This document shows, piece by piece, positions 1-4,582 of a stretch of 6,466 nucleotides of DNA; the first letter of the stretch is position 1, and every line of letters begins with the position of its first letter. The notes below the pieces were generated by a model. That model was given only the letters and a program-made list of their open reading frames with translations, did no database searches and was not told the DNA's origin. The stretch covers positions 1-6,466 of the forward strand of contig CAMLLK010000058.1 in assembly GCA_946480885.1 (NCBI GenBank), in the 5' to 3' direction. The position numbers and the translations under genes are program-made. This stretch comes from an uncultured Thermoproteales archaeon (lineage in GTDB: Archaea; Thermoproteota; Thermoprotei; Thermoproteales; Thermoproteaceae).

Positions 1-555
1 ATTATAGACTCTGCCGAAGTCTTCTTCTCTATTAATATTAACAAACCACTGGGGCTCAACTCTATGTTCTTCCATAGATAAAAAATATGTAGTGATTAAT
101 CTAAATATATCATCAATTCTACTTCTTTTATATACTGATAAGAAATCTAATATGTTTTTTATAAATTTTGGCTTTATTTTAAAAATTGTTGATTCAACTC
201 TGCCGTTTGGAAACACCCATACAGACGCAGGTGTGTCTATGGTGAGAAGTATTTCAAAAACTCTAGGCTTTATATAGGGCACGTCGCAAGGGGCGAAGAG
301 TAGATCTCTATCGAAGCGGCTCACTGCGGCGTCGACGCCTGCCAAGGGGCCGGAGAACCTGGGGCTGTCTTCTAATACTCTCCATCTGTCATATAGATGT
401 GCGTTTTGACCAGCTGCGATATATACATCTTCTACAACTCCAAGCCCCGCCTCTATTACATACTCTATCATTCTCTTCCCGCCGTGTGTAAATGTACATT
501 TTTCTTTACCAAAGCGAGAAGACTTACCGCCCGCAAGAATTACTAACAGAGCCAT
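1..555 (-). CDS. mobA: MobA, molybdopterin (Mo/W cofactor) guanylyltransferase, C-terminus cut by window edge
   Basis: This cytosolic nucleotidyltransferase transfers GMP from GTP to Mo- or W-molybdopterin to give the guanine dinucleotide cofactor. I read 185 residues without a stop on the minus strand from the ATG at 553-555. The N-terminal nucleotide-binding signature is clear: LAGGKSSRFGKEK at residues 7-19 (family pattern LAGGxSxRxGxDK, with Glu for Asp at 18). SGPLAG follows at 68-73, then FAPCDVP at 87-93, where D91 sits at the Mg-GTP aspartate position. NINREEDF at 173-180 is the family's C-terminal NxNTxxD-like motif. MobA proteins are usually about 190-200 residues, so only a short tail should be missing. 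A TATA-like box 18-25 bases upstream suggests a leaderless mRNA, and no Shine-Dalgarno sequence is visible. Residues 126-165 are rich in ATA, TTA and AAA codons, more AT-rich than the N-terminal half. The two moeA genes in the window support the assignment. CobY-type cobinamide guanylyltransferase is the main alternative but fits the C-terminal motif less well. Confidence 0.93.
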   Translation of the reverse strand, partial: MALLVILAGGKSSRFGKEKCTFTHGGKRMIEYVIEAGLGVVEDVYIAAGQNAHLYDRWRVLEDSPRFSGPLAGVDAAVSRFDRDLLFAPCDVPYIKPRVFEILLTIDTPASVWVFPNGRVESTIFKIKPKFIKNILDFLSVYKRSRIDDIFRLITTYFLSMEEHRVEPQWFVNINREEDFGRVYN

Positions 556-564
556 GTGTCTAAG

Positions 565-580
565 TATTTATATATTTAAA
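565..580 (-). promoter_or_regulatory. TATA-box promoter of mobA
   Basis: On the minus strand this reads TTTAAATATATAAATA. The TTTAAATA core lies 18-25 bases ahead of the mobA ATG. That spacing puts transcription start at or within a few bases of the start codon, as expected for a leaderless crenarchaeal mRNA. Seen in sequence; promoter activity is inferred. Confidence 0.6.
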
Positions 581-622
581 CGTCTAAACTAGGATGATGA
601 GAATTCTAATTTCGCCTCTTTA

Positions 623-668
623 ATACTGACCCAGAGTGTAAATATATTTGAAAATAATGTGTCAGTAT
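623..668. repeat. Spaced perfect inverted repeat ATACTGAC / GTCAGTAT
   Basis: ATACTGAC at 623-630 is exactly complementary to GTCAGTAT at 661-668, with 30 bases between. Two more pairs fit (632-659 and 633-658) after one mismatch. The spacer holds a second palindrome, AAATATATTT, near 640-649, which could also act as a TATA element in either direction. It could be an operator or the remnant of a mobile element end; no flanking target duplication was seen. Confidence 0.45.
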
Positions 669-965
669 CACAATCCGCCTCGTACATATGGCATATCTTA
701 TATAGTTAATCCATATTTCATCTCTGCGTGGGTACACGGAGCTTGTGGGTATTATTTCAACGACAAGACTGAGAAACAAAGGTCGACAGACCCTAGGTCT
801 CTTTCTTGCAGGTGAGAATAGGACATTAGTGGATATATACACTCTTGTCTAATGTCTACGCAGTTCAGTGGAATAAATTTGCGGCGGCCGCTTAATTTAC
901 GCCACGCTGCCGGTAGTCCTATACGTCATATTACAGAAATTCTTAAAGAGAGGATTAGCGCTGTA

Positions 966-1139
966 TTAACCCCACTCTATTATATACTCAAACCTATCTG
1001 CGTACCACTTCGCGGCTCTTAAAGCTATGGGGAGGGCGTTAAATCTAGCCACTGGCTCCCACCCCTCTTCTAAAAGATCAATCATTTCCTCATCTATAGC
1101 TATGTATACCCTACCATCTTTAATAAAGAGAGTGGGCAT
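966..1139 (-). CDS. Small conserved-looking protein of unknown function, 57 residues
   Basis: On the minus strand an ATG at 1137-1139 opens a frame of 57 residues ending in TAA at 966-968. It begins MPTLFIKDGRVYIAIDEEM and ends in RFEYIIEWG. I do not recognise the family. The sequence suggests two short beta strands (residues 2-15), an acidic helix (16-25) and a C-terminal amphipathic helix (about 38-55) with aromatic residues. There is no signal peptide or membrane segment. The frame stays open upstream of this ATG into the htpX tail, but that stretch is a run of Phe, Leu and Val codons lacking an ATG or GTG, so the ATG is the only sensible start. Composition and AGA/ATA codon use look like neighbouring genes. 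It lies 71 bases downstream of htpX on the same strand, so cotranscription is possible, although a T-run separates them. Calling it a real gene is inference from composition and fold-like pattern. Confidence 0.62.
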   Translation of the reverse strand: MPTLFIKDGRVYIAIDEEMIDLLEEGWEPVARFNALPIALRAAKWYADRFEYIIEWG

Positions 1140-1161
1140 GGAGAAGACAACTGTCCCAAGT

Positions 1162-1171
1162 CTTAAAAAAA
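1162..1171 (-). promoter_or_regulatory. Possible TATA-like element of the 57-residue gene
   Basis: The minus strand reads TTTTTTTAAG here. Its T-run and AA lie 24-32 bases before the ATG of the 57-residue gene, a plausible TATA position for a leaderless message. A T-run can equally be a secondary terminator of htpX, so the call is weak. Confidence 0.28.
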
Positions 1172-1201
1172 TCAGGTATTTTAGACAAAAGAAATATTTA
1201 G

Positions 1202-1208
1202 AAAAAAA
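1202..1208 (-). terminator. T-run terminator after htpX
   Basis: On the minus strand, seven T residues begin two bases after the htpX TAG (1211-1213), in the context TCTTTTTTTCT and followed by further T-rich sequence. Archaeal RNA polymerase terminates on such T-rich runs without a hairpin. Assignment is by position and composition only. Confidence 0.5.
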
Positions 1209-1210
1209 GA

Positions 1211-2284
1211 CTACAACTGGTCTAGAAATCTCAGTCTCTTTGGTATCGGCGGGTGGGTGGAGAAAATCTCCATAAATGCCGAATATCTCGACCGTTTGAT
1301 TTGTTCAACTTCGCTTTTTGTAAGTGTCACAAAGGGATTAGCCACTGCGTTGACTAGAGCATAGATGAACAGAGCTCTGAAGCGGCTGTCTTTTACCATG
1401 AGGTGGTCTTCTGGGTTTGCGAAGTAGTACTTGTGTATCTTCGCTAAGGCGAATTGCATAGCTTCTTTGCCGGCGGCTCTGGCGCCGGCAGTGTCTGCAT
1501 AGTACTCTCTTAGTCTACTAAACGCCAATACTAAAAGCTGTATTATGAAAGAAACTAACACTGCTGCGATGCCAATGGCCAATAGGACGGGCCCCCCGCC
1601 TCTGTTGTTAGAGTGGCCTAATGCCATATGTACAGACATAACGCCGAGGTAGTACACAATAGAGGGCAAAATGCCAAAGAGTAGCATTACAGCGTTGTCT
1701 CTATGCATGTGGTGGCCAATTTCGTGGCCTATGACTGCCTCTAGCTCTCTCCTATCTGTAAGGCTAAGCATTGAGCTCGTAACTGCTACGTAGCGACCTG
1801 TCAAAAAGTTGCCATATGCAAACGCATTTGGGGGCCCGTTTACTATAACTGCCTTTAGTCTAAACGGCGCCCCGAGTCTAGCCGCCACGTCGTCTACAAT
1901 CTGCTGAAGCCTAGAGTCAGGACGGGCGCCGTAGGCCATGTTGATCATATAGGGAGAGAGGAAGTACATAATCAAATTCATCAACACGATAAAGAAGATA
2001 AGTCCGCCGAAGAGGCCAAGTCCGTAGGTTGTTAAATACGGCGCGGCGTAAATGACAATTAAATAGATAATAAAGGCCGTCGTCAGAATTATTAAGATTG
2101 CTGTTAAAGCCATTGCGCCGTATAGAGTAAATCTACCAGAGACAGCGTTGGCCACTTTGGGGGCGATAGTGGCCGCTATAATAAACATAAATATGTATCC
2201 AATAATGTAGAGTCCCATTGCAATTGGGTCAAATATGGGAATCATATCCGCCTTTATGTATTCACTTATAAATTTTTTCTCCAT
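1211..2284 (-). CDS. htpX: HtpX-family membrane zinc metalloprotease (M48B)
   Basis: This integral membrane endopeptidase is thought to degrade misfolded membrane proteins, with its active site on the cytosolic side. The 357-residue product has hydrophobic segments at about 22-42, 54-80, 88-110, 199-222 and 231-256. The HExxH zinc site HEIGH is at 187-191. The third zinc ligand is probably E260 in SRLREYYAD (256-264), the usual SRxxEyxAD motif. The C-terminal STHPPIPKRLRFL (342-354) matches the conserved THPP-R-L ending of the family. All catalytic residues are present and the length suits an archaeal HtpX. The start is uncertain. The ATG at 2282-2284 gives the full length, but the ATG at residue 14 (2243-2245) has a TATA-like TTTATAAG 20-27 bases upstream, matching the promoter spacing of mobA and other genes here; that start would give 344 residues beginning MIPIFDP. 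The gene diverges from the 101-residue gene and interrupts the Mo-cofactor genes. No link to cofactor synthesis is evident. Confidence 0.96.
   Translation of the reverse strand: MEKKFISEYIKADMIPIFDPIAMGLYIIGYIFMFIIAATIAPKVANAVSGRFTLYGAMALTAILIILTTAFIIYLIVIYAAPYLTTYGLGLFGGLIFFIVLMNLIMYFLSPYMINMAYGARPDSRLQQIVDDVAARLGAPFRLKAVIVNGPPNAFAYGNFLTGRYVAVTSSMLSLTDRRELEAVIGHEIGHHMHRDNAVMLLFGILPSIVYYLGVMSVHMALGHSNNRGGGPVLLAIGIAAVLVSFIIQLLVLAFSRLREYYADTAGARAAGKEAMQFALAKIHKYYFANPEDHLMVKDSRFRALFIYALVNAVANPFVTLTKSEVEQIKRSRYSAFMEIFSTHPPIPKRLRFLDQL
2265..2272 (-). promoter_or_regulatory. TATA-like element that would suit a shorter htpX start
   Basis: The minus strand reads TTTATAAG, 20-27 bases before the second in-frame ATG of htpX (2243-2245). 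Neither candidate ATG has a Shine-Dalgarno sequence, so leaderless transcription from this element would favour the shorter protein. It lies inside the longer reading frame. Confidence 0.4.
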
Positions 2285-2330
2285 CAGCCGGTACGTGAAC
2301 TCTTCACAAATCAGAAACGGGGACTTTCTT

Positions 2331-2366
2331 CACAGTTTATATAAACCATTAGTATATTAAACTGTG
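2331..2366. repeat. Inverted repeat CACAGTTTA / TAAACTGTG spanning the promoter and GTG start
   Basis: CACAGTTTA at 2331-2339 is exactly complementary to TAAACTGTG at 2358-2366, with 18 bases between. The left arm overlaps the TATA palindrome and the right arm contains the GTG start codon of the 101-residue gene. If that message is leaderless, most of the repeat is not transcribed, which favours a protein-binding operator over an RNA hairpin. No known regulator is recognised; the arms do not resemble the bacterial ModE site. Confidence 0.5.
2335..2346. promoter_or_regulatory. Palindromic TATA element GTTTATATAAAC between divergent genes
   Basis: This is a perfect 12-base palindrome. Read on the plus strand, TTTATATA lies 21-28 bases ahead of the GTG start at 2364, the right place for a leaderless message of the 101-residue gene and the moeA fusion. 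Read on the minus strand it lies about 54-61 bases before the longer htpX start and would give a leader of about 30 bases. Being symmetrical, it could drive both directions. Confidence 0.55.
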
Positions 2367-2669
2367 TCTTGTGTAGATGAGACTAAGGCGGAAAAAATTG
2401 CGAAGAGAAAAGCGCTTGGCAGACTAGGCTCTCTACGTAGGTCGATAAAAAGTTTTAAAATAAAAATAGGTGACGATTGGCTTTTTGGATTTGTAAAGAC
2501 TAATGTAAAAAATGATAAATTCTCTATATTTGTAAAATTAGTATATATAGACTGTAGAGGAGAGGCGTTGGAAAAACTTCCACAGACATTAGTTGAAAAA
2601 ATTACGCAGTACGTAGAAGAGGGGTCCGCTGCTACTCTCCAGAGGGAATTGTCAGAAGTGGTGAAATGA
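2364..2669 (+). CDS. Unrecognised 101-residue protein, translationally coupled to the MoeA fusion
   Basis: The GTG at 2364 is the only usable start: an in-frame TAA lies at 2358-2360, and no ATG occurs near the N-terminus. I do not recognise the family. The protein has a strongly basic N-terminal helix (residues 8-30, many Lys/Arg), a central part with strand-like alternation (about 31-66, including DDWLFGFVKTNV and FSIFVKLVYIDC), and an acidic C-terminal helix (about 70-101). There is no signal peptide or membrane segment, so it is probably cytosolic. Only two cysteines (residues 3 and 64) are present and no metal-binding motif is seen. Bases 2440-2560 are more AT-rich than the moeA gene that follows. 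The TGA stop (2667-2669) overlaps the next ATG in ATGA, so the two are almost certainly cotranscribed and coupled. By context it may assist or regulate Mo/W insertion, but nothing in the sequence proves that. Confidence 0.8.
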   Translation: MSCVDETKAEKIAKRKALGRLGSLRRSIKSFKIKIGDDWLFGFVKTNVKNDKFSIFVKLVYIDCRGEALEKLPQTLVEKITQYVEEGSAATLQRELSEVVK

Positions 2670-4582
2670 AGAGAGTAATTTTCCACCACCTTGTAACTTT
2701 AGAAAAGGCAGTAGAATTATTGGATAAATACGTCAAGCCTTTGCCACAAGAGGAGGTCGATATATTGGAGAGCTATGGAAGAGTGTTGGCGGAGGATATC
2801 GTGGCCTCGATAGATGTGCCTCCTTTTGATAGATCCACTGTAGATGGCTACGCAGTCGTGGCTGAGTCAACCTATGGAGCCTCTGAGTTAACTCCTGTTG
2901 AGTTAAGTATAGTGGGCCGTGTAGAGGCTGGGGGGTGGCCTCGCGGCGAGGTTAGATATGGAGAGGCCTTTGAGATAGCCACTGGCGCTCCATTGCCGAG
3001 GGGGGCTGACGCAGTGGTAATGGTTGAACATACACAAGAGAGAGACGGCGTTGTTAAAATTTTCAAGTCAGTGGCGCCTGGCGAAAATATAATGAGCGCC
3101 GGCGCCTATATATCATATGGAGAAGTAGTTTTGAAAAAATGTACACGACTAACTGCGAGAGAAATCGGGGTATTGGCGGCGTTGGGCATAAAAAGAGTTA
3201 AAGTAGTCAAAAGGCCTCGAGTTGCAGTCATATCCACCGGCGACGAGTTAGTGCCACCTGGAGAGGCGTTGACTTTAGGTAAACTATACGACGTAAATAG
3301 TTATGCAATTTCGGCGGCGGTGGCGGAGGCCGGGGGTGTTCCTATATTCCTAGGCATTGTAAAAGACGTGGTCGAAGAGTATAGAAAAGCTATTGAAAAG
3401 GCGTTGGAGATATCTGACTTGGTATTAATCAGCGGCGGCACCTCGGCGGGGATGGCCGACTTGACTTATCGCGTATTGGGGGAGTTGGGGACAGTTCTTT
3501 TCCACGGCCTAATGGTGAGGCCAGGTAAGCCGACCTTAGCCGCAGTTGTAGAAGATAAATTGGTTATTGGACTCCCGGGCTACCCCACGTCGGCGTTAAT
3601 GATATTCCACAGTATAGTCAGACCACTACTCATGAAACTTCAATGCGTCGAGCCTGACCCTCCAGCTGTTTATAAAGCGAGGCTTGCGTTTGGCGTAGAG
3701 GGGGCAAAGGGTAGGCGGGCGTTGTACCCAGTTGTCTTAATAAAATCTAAAGACGGCGTGAAGGCGTTTCCACTCTACGCAGAGTCCGGCGCGATTTCAG
3801 TTTTAGCAAAGGCCGACGGATATTTTACAATTCCCGAAGACGTAGAGTTTCTGTCAGAGGGGGAGGAGGTGGAGGTGTATCTCTTTGAGAGATATAGACC
3901 TGCGGAGCTTTATTTTATAGGGAGCCACGACCCCCTCATAGATTTAGTAATTTCTAGACACAATTGGAAGGCGATATACGTCGGCTCATATGGAGGACTT
4001 ATGGCTTTAAAACGTGGAGAGGGGGAGGTGGCTGGTGTCCATATTTACGACCCAGAGGGGGGAGACTACAACGTCTCTATTGTAAAAAAAATCGGCTTGA
4101 GAGATATATACGTCGTCGGTCTATTTGAGAGAGAACAGGGGTTTATAGTGCAGAGAGGGAACCCCAAGGGGATTGCAGATGTAAAAGATCTTTTGAGATC
4201 TGACGTAGTTATAGTCAACAGGCCTAGAGGCACGGGGACCCGCGCCTTGTTAGATATAATGTTGGAAAAATTGGCTAGAGAAATTGGCGTCTCTATAGAA
4301 GAGTTAGTGAAAAAGATTAGGGGGTACAGTCACGAGGTGAGAACTCACACCGCAGTGGCGGCGGCGGTGGCGCAAGGCAGAGCCGACGTGGGAGTAGGCG
4401 TGAGATTTGCGGCAGAGGCGTACGGCCTCGACTTTATACCAATTGGCTGGGAGCAATACGATTTAGTAGTGAGAAAAGACGCATTTGAAAAAGCGCTTCA
4501 GTTAACTAAGGCGGTGTTGAAAAATTTGCCAAGGGGGTATAGGACGTATAAATGGTCGGGAGAAGTTAAATTAGCTCTCTAA
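2666..4582 (+). CDS. moeA: MoeA molybdopterin molybdenumtransferase fused to a C-terminal PBP-like (COG1910-type) domain
   Basis: MoeA ligates molybdate or tungstate to adenylylated molybdopterin, releasing AMP and giving active cofactor in the cytosol. Of 638 residues, about 1-408 form MoeA. Visible motifs are VPPFDRSTVDGYAV (51-64, with D60), IATGAPLP (104-111, T106), STGDEL (190-195, with D193 and E194), SGGTSAGMADLT (256-267, D265), RPGKP (285-289) and LPGYP (303-307). The usual GED motif is replaced by GAY (146-148), so the aspartate equivalent to E. coli D142 is a tyrosine. Residues about 413-638 match the periplasmic-molybdate-binding-like domain found on some MoeA and MoaA-context proteins: FIGSHDPLIDLV (417-428), GSYGGLMALKRGEGEVAGVH (440-459), QGFIVQRGNPKGI (491-503), NRPRGTGTRALLD (518-530), HTAVAAAVAQGRADVGVG (561-578) and GLDFIP. 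There is no signal peptide, so this domain is intracellular; it may bind the oxyanion or a ligand that tunes MoeA (inference). The start follows from the ATGA coupling to the upstream gene. It converges with the second moeA, overlapping it by 12 bases. Confidence 0.96.
   Translation: MKRVIFHHLVTLEKAVELLDKYVKPLPQEEVDILESYGRVLAEDIVASIDVPPFDRSTVDGYAVVAESTYGASELTPVELSIVGRVEAGGWPRGEVRYGEAFEIATGAPLPRGADAVVMVEHTQERDGVVKIFKSVAPGENIMSAGAYISYGEVVLKKCTRLTAREIGVLAALGIKRVKVVKRPRVAVISTGDELVPPGEALTLGKLYDVNSYAISAAVAEAGGVPIFLGIVKDVVEEYRKAIEKALEISDLVLISGGTSAGMADLTYRVLGELGTVLFHGLMVRPGKPTLAAVVEDKLVIGLPGYPTSALMIFHSIVRPLLMKLQCVEPDPPAVYKARLAFGVEGAKGRRALYPVVLIKSKDGVKAFPLYAESGAISVLAKADGYFTIPEDVEFLSEGEEVEVYLFERYRPAELYFIGSHDPLIDLVISRHNWKAIYVGSYGGLMALKRGEGEVAGVHIYDPEGGDYNVSIVKKIGLRDIYVVGLFEREQGFIVQRGNPKGIADVKDLLRSDVVIVNRPRGTGTRALLDIMLEKLAREIGVSIEELVKKIRGYSHEVRTHTAVAAAVAQGRADVGVGVRFAAEAYGLDFIPIGWEQYDLVVRKDAFEKALQLTKAVLKNLPRGYRTYKWSGEVKLAL

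Larger units (their letters stand above)
556..965. other. Intergenic stretch of about 410 bases without a convincing gene
   Basis: I find no tRNA, rRNA, CRISPR or transposase here. Contents: the mobA promoter (565-580), an ATGATGA/CTGA pair with flanking complementarity (589-634), an 8-base inverted repeat (623-630 with 661-668), a TATATAG-like element near 699-705, and a small hairpin AGACC-CTA-GGTCT at 788-800. Two weak plus-strand frames occur: one open from 706 to the TAA at 850-852 with no good start, and one from the ATG at 852-854 to a TAA at 1020-1022. The second overlaps the 57-residue minus-strand gene, so both cannot be typical genes. A minus-strand frame from a GTG at 840-842 down to 606 encodes an unlikely Arg/Cys-rich peptide. 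The region may be a decayed gene or hold an untranslated RNA; nothing here decides it. Confidence 0.6.

Noticed and set aside
92..277. Plus-strand frame of 61 codons opposite mobA
   Set aside because: The minus-strand frame carries clear MobA motifs across the same bases.
606..842. Minus-strand frame of 78 codons starting at GTG 840-842
   Set aside because: The peptide is rich in Arg, Cys and Pro with no fold-like pattern, has no convincing promoter geometry, and lies antisense to another weak frame; most likely random.
556..965. tRNA or standard C/D sRNA gene in the intergenic stretch
   Set aside because: No T-loop GGTTCRA-type sequence or cloverleaf arms were found, and the one C/D pair has no internal D'/C' boxes and the wrong spacing for a canonical guide.
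1027..1275. Plus-strand frame of 82 codons
   Set aside because: It is antisense to the 57-residue gene and the end of htpX. Its Ser/Lys-rich composition is what the complement of those genes would give.
2357..2689. Minus-strand frame of 110 codons opposite the 101-residue gene
   Set aside because: A Ser/Phe/Thr-rich antisense shadow. The plus frame has the promoter geometry and the ATGA coupling to moeA.
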